Origin: Primula veris
Lineage: Eukaryota; Streptophyta; Magnoliopsida; Ericales; Primulaceae
DNA length: 64,000 bases
Reading direction: 5' to 3'
NCBI GenBank assembly: GCA_963682055.1
Contig: OY821744.1
Location: 6,612,835 to 6,676,834 of the forward strand
Part shown: positions 33,439 to 48,900 of the stretch, one piece after another
Numbering within the stretch: the first letter of the stretch is position 1
How the letters are laid out: each line of letters begins with the position of its first letter
Translations under genes and position numbers: made by a program
Notes under the pieces: generated by a model
What the model saw: only the letters and a program-made list of their open reading frames with translations
What the model was told of the DNA's origin: nothing
Databases searched by the model: none

Positions 33439-36305
33439 CAATTAAGCACGAGAATCAATCTGAAACGAATCTGAAAATTGGGTTAACATCTTAATCGAAT
33501 TTTTCTCCTTTTGGGCAACAAAAGATGTATTTCTCTAAATTCTTATTCTTATCTAATGAAGTTGATTTTATTTTATTTTTGCTTGATAAAAATGGTACGA
33601 ACAACCGAATAATTTGAACGTTGGACAATTCGTGAAGTCGGACAAGTCTGGTGACCTATGTAATGTTCAAAGATTAGAAAAAAAAAATTGACCAAATTTT
33701 CTAACATACAGCTAGTTGGACTCACCGGGTCAAGTGATATTTCGCCTATGTTGAATATAAGAGAAAATGATAGATAATTCTTTCCAGACCGTAAAAATTA
33801 TGTACCGTGTTGCTCTGCCTGAGTGTTCATGATTTACTATTCTAATGGGTTCAATCTTAAAATATGCGTGGTGACATCTATAAATTTTATCACGCGCCAC
33901 CACAAATTTAATCACTTTTGTCTTATAACCCCCACCTCGGGCCCTAACCGCCCTTTAAACGAAACAAAATCACACACACACAATGCGCCCCTCGACTAGG
34001 TTGCCAATCTTTCAAGTTCCACTTCAGCCATGCTATTTATTATATCTTTCTCTATCGTGGATAAAATTATCTGAAAATACTGTTTAACTTTTTTATTTTG
34101 CTAATTATGTTTCATTATTATCATTCTCGCCTACTCCTCACATATCATAAATAAAAACTTTTAATTTCCCATATGTTTGACTAATCCGAGGCACGAGATC
34201 ACAGGAGCTCAGCCCCCAACAACGACCACATAAATTTAACACGTTCCGATTGATAGAACAATCAGTGCTTTCAAGGTCGCTGGCACGGTTCAAGTGGCTG
34301 ATATAGGCTGTGCTTGTTGGATTTTTGGATAGCGATGATTCAAGATTATTATTATTTATTTATTGCACAATTTCATACATACAGTTTGCAAAATTACGCC
34401 GTTCCACTAATTAAGCAAACAAGCTAGACTGATAGAGCCAGTTTATGCATTAAACAGTTTGGGTATACAAGTGATGAACTGGTTTATCCCATTCAAGTAA
34501 TTGTCATTGTCAGCTTGGAAGATAAGTTATTGTCCATTTAATTAAAATTAATTAAGGCAGGTAAAGATCGTGAGCAATCTCCAGTATTCTCATCGTTTTG
34601 TACCACAAAATAATGTTTTTCTATTATTTTACCCATATCATGATTTGTGCACCAAAATTTCGTGAAACCTCACTGGTCAATATAATTGATTAGTTATGTA
34701 GAAGAGTTATAATTTATATATGATGAAGATTAAACAAGGTCTAAAGAATATAGCTCGGGAGTTGGTCAACTTTGTAATGCAGTAATTGATTTGAGGTTAA
34801 TACTGTTTGGCAAAGTTAGGAAAAATCTTGACCAACCTCCACTCTACCCTATAATTTAAGCTATATATAATATATTAATGTGTTGGATCTAATATTAGGT
34901 ATAATATCAAAGGAAACTGATCAAACTATAAGCATATCAAAGGCTCTGTAAATTTAGACTTAGCTTTGAACTAACTCAAGAAAACCTCCCTTAGCAAATT
35001 TACAAATCAATATTATAACCAAACAGAAGTTAGAAAAGAAGGTTATAGTAGTGAAAAAGAAACTAGACATATATAAACGGCATTTTCAGAGAGTTGTTAC
35101 GAGTCTTTCACATATATTACTTCTTCATATAAGCTCGAGAAAGACATCTGCAATGAAGCTAAGCCACTTTATAAGCTTACAAAAAAATGAGGTTTATATT
35201 GGGTATCACTGTACTGATCCCCTAAAACGAACCCGAAAACATCATAAGCACGACATAGAATTTGACATAGCTCCATAACATGGGTACTATTAGCTTTTTA
35301 CCTGTTTGGCTCTTTAATACTCTAAATGTTAATCCCTATAAGATACAAATGTTGCCAATACCCAATTCGCTTCGGATTTCTTATCATAAGCATAAACATA
35401 AACGGCTTCAAGACCCAATTCTTAAATCAAATAATTAGGGACTCCAAAAATGAAGAGCCTCATATTTTTTAAATATGCAAAATTACATAAATATCCCAAA
35501 TAAGTTTTAGTGTTACAAAAGATATCCTGCTTAACAAGCCAATTTTTGCTACATACTTGCAAAATTATACTAGTTTGAAGCCTAAAATCTAAAGGTTTGG
35601 TTTCGGTGCTTTCCTTTCATCGTCTTATTCATTTAGTAATCAAATCATCCGGTTTCACTTTACGAACATGTTTTTTCCAGTTTGGTTTATGTCAATAGTT
35701 TGAGATTATAACAAAAAAATTATAAACGTGCAATTTTATTAGAACAGTCTCATATATAAGAATATTCGCATGTTTTTTTTTTTAATTGATCAAATATCAA
35801 ATATGATGAATTTTGGTTGATTTTAATGTCGCTATTGTTATTGTTGTTCTTTATTATGTTTATAAATAAATTGATTAACACATGGCAGGGGAGAAAAGGC
35901 GTATGCAAAGACAGATAAGGAAAAACCGATAACAACTTACAAAATCTCAAGGCCGTTATAGATTGGTTTGTAAAACTTTGGATTTGTTGCTGACTGGTTT
36001 TTTAGATCTTAACGTAAAATAATGTGTAAATTTATGGTAGTGTTTAAGGCCTCATTTTGGGATTCGCTTCGGGCCTCCAAAATACTGGAGACGGCACGGA
36101 GCATAAACTAACCAAGCTATCCAAGCTAGAATTTGAAAAAACATCTCTTAAATAGGAAGGCGTTTATTTCTGATCCAACCAATTATGCATCAGCCCTGAA
36201 GAAAGTTTCATTGCAACCTGCAGCATCTTGCGTTGATAAATCAAAAGACAAACTCTTAAACTATCTACGGCTCTTAAGTTCCTGCACGTTCTTTGAACTT
36301 GCTAA
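32819..36305. other. Intergenic, with an ATAC microsatellite
   Basis: No gene recognised. A tetranucleotide (ATAC)n tract runs from about 33388 to 33433. Otherwise AT-rich non-coding sequence with no ends or motifs that I can assign. Confidence 0.5.
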
Positions 36306-36313
36306 CTTGTCGT

Positions 36314-36702
36314 TAGGGGTGGGTACGGTGCGGATTGGGGCGGATTTGTTTCAATCCTAACCCAACCCGTAAAATAAATGGCGGAACGGATTATGACAGA
36401 TTGATAAAATTTAAATCTCAACCCAACCCAATTCAACCCGTTATAATTAAAACTTCAACCCAACTCAATCTAACCAGGAAAATAAATTACGGGTTGGGGC
36501 GGATTGGGTTTAGATTGATTCTTAAATTTTTATTTTGATCCTTTATTTTTCATAGTTTGCATAATCAACCCAAATTTTAAAATAAATTGAATATTTCAAA
36601 CAGAAATATAAATTAAATCCAATCAAAATACGTTTAAAACATTCACGAACAAGTAATAAAACTAAAATATAACAATAATTAAAAATTGCTATCTTAAAAT
36701 AC

Positions 36703-36749
<47 letters not shown>

Positions 36750-36938
36750 CGGGTTGAAACGGATTGGGACGGATTAACCCGCGGTTTGTGAACCTCAATC
36801 CTAATCCAACCCGCAAAATATATAGCGGATTGGGGCGGGACGGATTGATTTTTTTTGGACATTCAACCCACTCCAACCCGCCCCAATCCATGCGGGTTGG
36901 ATTACGGGACGGATTTACGGATTTTTTGCCCACCTCTA
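36314..36938. mobile_element. hAT-type non-autonomous element (625 bp)
   Basis: It begins TAGGGGTGGGTACGG and ends TTTGCCCACCTCTA, which are inverted repeats. The flanks are CTTGTCGT (36306-36313) and CTTGTCAT (36939-36946), a 7/8 match to the 8-bp duplication of hAT elements. Subterminal sequence is rich in CGGATTGGGGCGG and CAACCC motifs on both sides, typical of transposase-binding repeats in this group. A (TA)n microsatellite lies at about 36708-36747. There is no coding capacity. Confidence 0.85.
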
Positions 36939-36946
36939 CTTGTCAT

Positions 36947-39377
36947 CACAAGATACATTATGAGGGACTAATACGATTTCTGAATAAGTGACAAGGTTAG
37001 TTCTTCTTAGGGATGTACAATAACATTATGTATTGCTACTGATCGTAGTTTCAGCAACTAAAATCAGCACTCTTAGTCTTAAGCTACGTTTCGTTGAAAT
37101 CATTGTTTATACTTCTTCTTTCGTGTCTTTTCTGTTGTTTTATTTATTTATTTATGATTAAGCTACTTCCTAAAGTACGTCAACTGCTTAAGCTGGTTTA
37201 TGTGTTGATAGATTTCAATCTCATTATGTATACAGCTAGTTATCATTGACACCCTTACTCATAAAGTTACAATATTATTCCTGGCAAATTGGTAAGTTCC
37301 TTTCACTTTAGGTTCACATCATCACATGTCCACGTAATAAAATTTAAGAGCAATATTACTTAAGTTTCTAGATTATTTAACTAGTAACAAAAATCTTTGA
37401 AGTTTGCATTCTGAAATTCTTGCACATGTGAATGCACAAGTCGGATTGGAGTTGCACCATGTATATTTCGTTGAATTGGGTGACACCAGTTATACAACAC
37501 ATAGCAGTGCTAGGGCCTGGGGTGACACCAATTATATAACACGCAGTGCGAAGGTTGCGTTCGTATATGGGTGGTTGGAAAAATAAATAAATGTTTGCGG
37601 TAACTAAACGACTAACCTAATATTTTTATAAATTTATATGTTAAATACAAAATGAGAGTTAGAATTTTTATAATATGAGATGTTTGTAGCCCCAGTCATT
37701 CCACTAACTATTTCACCACTCACTCGAGGGAAACTCTTGATTTTAAACTGCCGGACCGGACCGGGTTATAAATAAACAAAAACTAAATTATTGGACATAT
37801 TATAAATTAAGCTTACTAGACCTACTAAAATTTACATAAAGTAAAAAAGGAATAAAATGGAAAGAATAAACTGAAATTACTAAAATGAAAAAGACGAGGT
37901 AACTTTTAAATAGTTTTCATTGAACTACATTTGCCCTGCCACCTTTTGATTATCGTTGGAAAAGACGCCGAGTTCCCAATGAACCATGTATGTCACGTAC
38001 GACTTGATGAAAAACGGCTGTTGATCATGGTAGAACTGTTGACGATTGTGTATCTGGAATTAGATAATGGAAATGCCTTTTATAGGCTGAGCTGAGTTCG
38101 AGGATACTATAATTAGTGTTCCGTTTATCGCTGATTATTAGATTTTATTACTTTGAGCACTAAATTAACAAGTTCACATGTTGAACTAAAAATTAACAGA
38201 CGAATATGAACTAAATATATATGTTCGTATTATATCAAAGTGGATTTCAATTAACGCACATACAATGCACAAATATGTTTAAATAAATAGTTGTATCGCT
38301 GCGTACCGTATCCTACGTTTATTGAATGTTTGTACCGTCACGTTTTATACTCTCGAGTAGTGCCCAAGCTCAAGTGGTTGCCAATAAGAACAAACTTAGC
38401 AAATCCATACTTTGAGAGGTATACATACATTATTCCTACACTTCTTGTCATACTTATAGCGGCCGAAATGTAATTATAAGAAATTCGTTTATACCTGAAC
38501 ATATTTGGTGAAATTTGTTTTGCTCTCTGTCACATAAGATTGATTGAGGATGTGGTTAGTGTGTTAATGACTGTGAGAACACTGCTAATATCATTATCTT
38601 ACTTTGACACCCATCATCATTCCTCGTTTCAAGAAAATCCAAAAGTCAAAGCCCATGCTCATGATTCTACAAGCACCTCCATCGACGTATCTTTTCTTTT
38701 GAAATATTGAAAATTGAGATTATATTAAAACGAGTCTATCAAAATGACAGACTACAACTGGTCAGGCAAATTCACGAAATTAACGTAAGTTACATTATCT
38801 TTTGCTAATTTAGTTAAGTAGTGGACAACACTGCTTACCGATCTTGGACTTCAAACGAACTTTCAAGCAAAACTAACTCGAATTTCGCTAATATCTTCTA
38901 GGATCGTTTGGATTTCCATCAACGTCTCTAAAAATGATATTTTTCTTAGAATTTGAGGATTCTATACTAAAAAGTCCATGCAACATCAAACCTCCATCTT
39001 AAAAATAAGAGAATGCTTAAATATCACATATCCTCAAACACAAGGAACATGACAATTCCCCTATCGATATAGTATAAATAATTTATCATTCTTAGTTATT
39101 TTTCTCTCTCTCATCACTCATGAAAATATGTGTACAAAATAATTTTTATTTTAAACAAGAGAGAGAGAGCTATTTGCTAAAGTTTCTTAATATTTTCTCA
39201 TTTCAAATAATGGATAGAAAAATAGTACTCTTATATCTCAACCATGCATAAAAAGCAAAAGACCCATCCCCCGCTATTCATGACATTAATAAAAGCCCAA
39301 GGCCCAACCCACCATTTATAACTGTGGATGGTGTGCACATTTTCAACTGTAACGCTACAAAGAAGTCCGTTTCCAAT
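36947..39377. other. Intergenic, nothing recognised
   Basis: No convincing exon, RNA gene or transposon end. A short local duplication GGTGACACCA...ACAACAC/ATAACAC lies near 37480-37545. Confidence 0.45.
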
Positions 39378-39578
39378 TAATTGTTCTTTACGAAATTACG
39401 TACAATTTTGATCGACTTATAATATTTATCAAAATTGTCGAAATGAAAAATTTCAAACCTAAATAATATAATTTAATATTTGAACTATATGATCAACTTT
39501 TGAAAATTTTTATTTCGACAATTTTGATACAAGTTATTGACCGTTAAAAATTGCACATAGTTTCGTAGTGTACAATTA
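39378..39578. mobile_element. Fold-back MITE, copy 1
   Basis: The first 75 bp or so (TAATTGTTCTTTACGAAATTACG, then CAATTTTGAT and ATCAAAATTGTCGAAAT) are the imperfect reverse complement of the last 75 bp (ATTTCGACAATTTTGAT ... TTCGTAGTGTACAATTA). It would fold into one long hairpin. A second copy is at 51239-51439. The superfamily is not clear. Confidence 0.75.
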
Positions 39579-40397
39579 ATCAGGAAGGGCGGAGTAAAAC
39601 TTATGGGTTGAGCATTGAGCAGGTAGTAAATTTAAATAAGTTTTGGTCCGATAGCAACGTTTAAATAAGTATATTTTTTAGAACCAAGACAACAATTATC
39701 TCATACGTACTGTATTATTTATCTTCTTCTTTTTTAAAAATAACATTACATTTAAACCAAATCCAAGGATACAAAGAGACCAAAATTGATAAGGAAAAAT
39801 GAAAGAAAACGAATTAAAAGCATTTTTTTTATAGCATAAACGGTTAAATAATTGGCCGGACCATTTATCTGTTAATGAGCTCATTGGTGTAAGGTCACAT
39901 TTCAATAAAAGTTTTGTTCATAGTTCACTACTCTTATAATATTTTTAAGTGTAAATCACCTTACAAGTGATAAAAACATATATTATTTTCGAAACTTTTT
40001 GGTATATTTTTTTGTACTTAATAATTCAAAAAAAAACTAAAAAAACAGTTTTTATGTTATTTTTTTACACTTTGATATCTTTCTCGTGTAGATTATAATA
40101 TATTTTTTAAATTTTAAAAACAACTTTAACTTATTTTTTATATTTTAAGATTTTTCCTGTATAGAATATAAATAATATTTTAAGTTTAAAAACAACTTTT
40201 AAGTTTTTTTTTATTAGACCGGATGACTGTAACTTAAAAAAGTCTCGACTCAGAACCAACATTTAAATTTTTTTATAAAATATGACTTACGACTTATTTT
40301 CTCAATTTTTTTTAAAAAATAAACGGCTAAACAATTGGTCGGATATTTATCTACTAATGAGTTGTTTTTGGGTCAAGAAGTACTAATGAGTTGAAAA
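39579..40397. other. Intergenic DNA upstream of the ubiquitin gene
   Basis: AT-rich. A 40-bp stretch near 39840-39880 (CGGTTAAATAATTGGCCGGA...ATTTATCTGTTAATGAG) recurs with changes at 40321-40365, and AAAGCCCAAGGCCCAA occurs at 39294 and again at 40430, so part of the promoter region appears duplicated. No gene was seen. Confidence 0.55.
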
Positions 40398-40512
40398 GGC
40401 CCAAATGCCCAATAAACGTTATAAAAATAAAAGCCCAAGGCCCAAGTGAAAGGGAGAATATCGTAAAAACACCGTAACCCAAAAAAACCCTAGCTACAAA
40501 TCACTATATAAA
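40398..40512 (+). promoter_or_regulatory. Ribosomal-protein-type promoter: site II, telo-box and TATA
   Basis: GGCCCA (reverse of site II TGGGCC) lies at about 40398 and 40438, a telo-box AAACCCTAG at 40485-40493 and a TATA box TATATAAA at 40505-40512. A GA-rich leader follows. Site II plus telo-box is the established combination for coordinated expression of plant ribosomal protein genes in dividing cells, and fits the product. Confidence 0.75.
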
Positions 40513-40525
40513 GAGACGTATCTAA

Positions 40526-43972
<3,447 letters not shown>

Positions 43973-45976
43973 TTCTTGTTTTGTTTCCGAGGGGATGTGT
44001 TTTTAATGTTTTAGAGATATGGTACTCTTGTCGTTGGTTTAAGTTTTGTTGGATAATTTTTGATTCTGGTGCTTTGTTTTATCAAAGATTTGCTATATTT
44101 AACTTTTTTTAAAATCTGTCGGTTTTGTGGTTAATGATTGCATAAATGCTTATAACTTCTAGAGTGTTTAGCCCAGGTTGTCTGATTTGTTGTTGCAAGC
44201 CAATTGTTTGGTAATTCAGTGCTTATATCGTTTAACTTTAATCTCTAGGCGTAAAATCTTTCTTGGCTAGTTGTTCAGGACTTGGTTTTGAAATTTAGAT
44301 GGTCTGAGAAATTCTTTGTCGTAGCTCTTTTTCTGTAGAAGGTTTCCTCTAAGACTTATCTTTACTGTTGTATACATGTTGCAACAATTCTAGATTTAAA
44401 ATAGTGTACTGCTTTTCAATCATCTTTCCTTTTTTTCAGGATTGTCACTGCTAGTTCCTGTACAGTTTTGAATCAGTGTTGCCTAGACATCTTAGTTAGG
44501 CTTTTGTACTGGTCAGTTATTTGATAATCTACAGAAATGAAACTTGGTACATGTGGTGTTTGTTTTTTAGTATTGATTTATAGATGAAAGGATAGAATTC
44601 TAAGTTTTTTTAAGTCATTTGGGATGGTTTCCAACATGTATTGTTAGGTGCACTATAGTGATTTAAAATAAATGCAATTCTGAACTAATGTATTGAATTT
44701 AAAAACTAAAAGAAATAAATGTGCCAGCAGTTTGATGCTTTCTTTCTTAGGTTGCCTTGTTAACAGGAGTACAAATATTTTATCCCATATTCCGTGTCCC
44801 CTTACTTATTTTCATTCAAATTTTAAATTTTCACAACTTATACCGCAATTTTATAAACTTTTATATTATATTGTATTCAAATTTTAAAACATTTGAACTT
44901 TTAGACAATTTTTTTAAAATTCAATGTTTAATTTACACTAATTTACACATTTATTCCAAAATAAATTTTTTGTGGATTTTTTTTAAAAAATAATTATTGG
45001 AATGTATTTATACATGTATTATATTAATTTTACAATTTTTTTCAAGTTTTTTAGAAAATTTTTTTTGGATAAAATAAGCAACGGAGCACGGAATGGGATA
45101 GATAATTGAGTTACAAGATTTGAGCTCTATTAATAGACTTCAGCGACTGTGTACCTATTTGAATGTTAACTAACCAGATGGTTTTATCTGGGGGCATTTT
45201 TTGTTTATTGGACTATTTACATTGGCAGTTGATTTATCTCGAAAGTAATTTGAATAATTTTACGTTCTCTATTCTTACACTTCATACCACACCCATCATT
45301 GTGAGGATGAAAACTAAATTAAATCAAACTCTTCAACACTTGCAAGGTTGGAAAAGGGGGTATCTATCTGTGTTTTTTAAACAATTAGAGCAACTGGCAG
45401 TTTTTTCATCCATTAGATTTAATTAAATTGATCAAATAGTCTAGTTTAGATGGACTTGTATATACACATTGAGAACTAGGTGACTGTTTGAAACCCACAG
45501 TCAGAGACCCCGCTTCCCTTTCCATTTTGAACTAGGTGACTTTACGAACACTAATAATATACAAAAAGAGGGCATGTTTCAGAACTTTGTTATGTATAAA
45601 TTAATTTACCGTCAACTTGTCTATGGCAACACAATAGATATTAAATATCGTGATGAAATTAGTGCTGAGTAAAGATTACAAGTATGAGTTCCACCGTGTA
45701 ATAATCAGCAATTGGAATTGATACAAATGTGGGAGCCAAGGGGAGATACAATCTATCAACAAAGGGCAATGCTAGGTTGTTTAACCTGAAGCTAATTTAG
45801 TCTTCCCCTGAATCCTTATTTATTAAAATATTAAATAAAAATAGTACAAGAATTGTGTGATCGTGTTTGAGGTTACTCCATTCCCAATTACGGAGGAGCC
45901 ATCTAAGATACTTTAGGTAATTTGGCTTTACCCTCGGGCTGGCCTTCAACTTAGCTTCTTCTGAAGCGATCTCATC
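43973..45976. other. 3' flanks of the convergent ubiquitin-eS31 and membrane-protein genes
   Basis: It includes the 3'UTR of the ubiquitin-eS31 gene (first few hundred bases) and, from the other side, the probable 3'UTR of the membrane-protein gene (minus-strand AATAAA-like signals near 45820-45835). A dispersed repeat lies at about 44758-44895. No further gene was recognised. Confidence 0.5.
44758..44895. repeat. Dispersed repeat, copy 1 (copy 2 at 59548-59690)
   Basis: About 135 bp, including TTACTTATTTTCATTCAAATT, TTTTCACAACTT and TTTTATATTATATTGTATTCAAA, are shared in the same order and orientation with 59548-59690. The element type is unknown. Confidence 0.75.
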
Positions 45977-48900
45977 TTAGTGGTTTTTGGACTCCTGCAA
46001 CATCAACAAAATCATGACACCATGGAGAGTGAAAAAGAATATTTTATGATTTTGTAAAATCAGCAAGATCTTAAACATGATTACCAAAATCATAACAAGA
46101 TATTTGTGAGCGCTTTTCGGGTGACGATGTAAACTCTTTCATGAATATTAAGATATCCGTTTCATATTTTTCGTTATAAACACATTTTATTTTGTTTGCA
46201 TTTAGTCTTGACAGTCCATTTTCCGTTGATAAAGTTATGAAGAAATAGCCCATCCCTAGTTGGAGGCAAAGAGAATAAGTATGACCTTACAAATGCATGG
46301 GGAAACATCTTGGGAAAGATGCAGCTTTTCGCTCTAATAAGGAGGACATAAAACCCGTAACACGGGATGTGGATCAAAGCCATGCCAAAATACCTGTATC
46401 GTTAATATATTAAAAACTGTAAAGGGGTAGAAACTTGAATTGGGTAAGCAATTATGAGCAAATACATCTTATATTATTTTCTTTTACAAAAAACAATGTG
46501 GAAATAAGAAGAAAGCTATGTTACCATAATGGTGCCCATGGAGTGGCGAGCTCAAGGAATGGATATGGCCACCTATATTAATGAACTTAATTTAGCATTT
46601 TCAATATATAAGAAAAACTTAATTTAGCATTTCTTTAACAAATAGGACTACAGAAAAAGAGGAAACAAAAATGGGTATAGCATGAATAAGTTATTCACCA
46701 TGTAAAGCCACAAGCATGAAGAGCCCATTGGAAGGTTATGTATGAAGCGGTCCATAGAACATAGTAAGCAAACCCATGCCAATGAAAAGGCTGAAATATT
46801 AGCAGAGAAAATTCTGGTTGTGATCATTTTAACCAAGAAATTACTCGATTTAGTAAAAAAAATAAAAAAATTCCATATAGCCGGTACAGTAACAGTCAAC
46901 TTACTTGACTATTTAATAAAGAATCCAGAACAAGGAGAATGGCATTCAAACTATGCGTGCACCAAATCGTCTGCCAGACATCATTATCACAACATTAGTT
47001 GCAGTTATATTGAACAACTTCTGCAGAAATAATCCAACAGAATAAAAGAGGCGGTCTGAAAGAGCAAAGTAGTGGCCTGAAACTCGCTTCTATACCACGA
47101 TAATCCTCATTTTTCTTATATCCACACCGTTATAGAATAAAAACAGACAGAATTGAAGAGCAGTGAAGTAGATAGGATCAACATAACATGCTTCCGAAGT
47201 TTTTTTTTCTTACTCACTGAAGTTCCTATGAAATTCTTTGGAAGTTTGCATAGACAAGATGCCGGAGATCGGAAAAACTCAACGCTTTAAGTATGAATAG
47301 TTCCAATGAGTAGGCTTCCAGCGAGCAATGTTCTCGACACGGTATTGAAGATAATATTTTATACCAAGTAGAACAAAAGAAAACAGAGTTTGTTGCCTGC
47401 CGTGTACTATGGAGTATATCCAATCATGGTCCGTGGGGTTCACAAAGAGCATTAAGTATAAAAAAGCAGAAGTCGAAAGGATAGATGTTTACTTTCCAAG
47501 AGGAGTGGACTCACAAAATTTAATTTAAAATCTGCAGGTAGCAATAATGGATACAATAGGCCCCAAAATACAATGTCTGTTAACATAGAAGCACCTGCAC
47601 AAGTCTGTTAATGGAGGAGCAATAAGTTTTCCACATAAGAAAGTACGATATGAAAAACATGATGAATATTTAGTCTCACTTACATCTGGAAGTCACTGGA
47701 AAGTAAAAGTAGAGAAATCTTGAGGATTCATTGTTACTTGTACTTTTGGCACTAGCTTATTAATTTGATTCTGAAACTGAAATGATTTGAAACTTGTATT
47801 GTGTTAATGAAATTTTCATCGTTATGATTGAAATAATCATTGTCACTACTATATACTAGTAGAACTATTATCTCTGATCCAACAAAAAAGGAAGACTGGA
47901 TTTGATGTCTACCCTAAAGAACTAGCAACTTAGTATCCATGTAATTGAAAAAAAAAAATTACTGATCAGGATGGACCGCTATGTTTCTGAATTAAAATAT
48001 ACAACGGAACACAAGGTTTATCTTTATTTTACGACTGCAGATTAGATGGATTTTGTAAGAGACAAATATCATCTTGTTTATAACCTTTAGAATGTAACCT
48101 TTACAAATACTGAGGAAATAAGAGACGCTTCAGGATCACTATCAAAGCAATGCTATCAAGGCATACTGACAGCAAAAAACATACTAATTTCTGAATTGGT
48201 CCACGAAGGTCCATAATATCCTTTGCAACCGAAAGTAGAGATATTAATCCACTGAATTTTGCAACAAAAAACATGGATATTCTAGAAGAAACCTGATATA
48301 TAGCTTGAACTAGATGGCCCAGGAAACCTGCTTTTTTCTCGATCTCGCTATTAACCTTGATAGTCCCTTTCTTTACTATGGAACCCTTTCTTAGTAAGTG
48401 ATTGGTCTCAACATTCCGAGGAGATGGTTTCTCTGAGTAGGCCCAGCACTCACGAGCAGATAATATGGTGGCAAGCTATCGGAAAGATTAAAATAAAATT
48501 TAACTCTTCAAGCTTAAGTTTAAATTATAATATGATGCAACAATAGAAACGGAAAACTGTGATTTCGAATTGGACATACAGCAAAGTAGATCATGACAAG
48601 TGTGAAAGTCCACCTGCAGATCCATAAGAACATAAGACCGAAATATCAATGCAATTTATGTATATGTTATATATGTCAATGTAAGCATATAACTTGAGTA
48701 TATGTATAGTTAAGACTACTATAATTGTAAATTGTGTCCACATTCAGTCGACTCTCAAGCACCAACTTATACAACATTTTCAAACTTACTGGAAGTATTA
48801 CGCCAATGAAGTTTAACAAAGTAATTATGGAGAAGCATGCCATTTAATCAGGTCTTTAATTCTTGCTAATTGAGGTAGAAAATAAACACTATAGGAGATT

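Noticed and set aside
36694..36933. Minus-strand 79-codon frame
   Set aside because: It lies wholly within the hAT-type MITE and ends in the TA microsatellite.
46648..46899. An 83-codon minus-strand frame
   Set aside because: It is in a different frame from exon 6 of the membrane-protein gene, which explains the open stretch.
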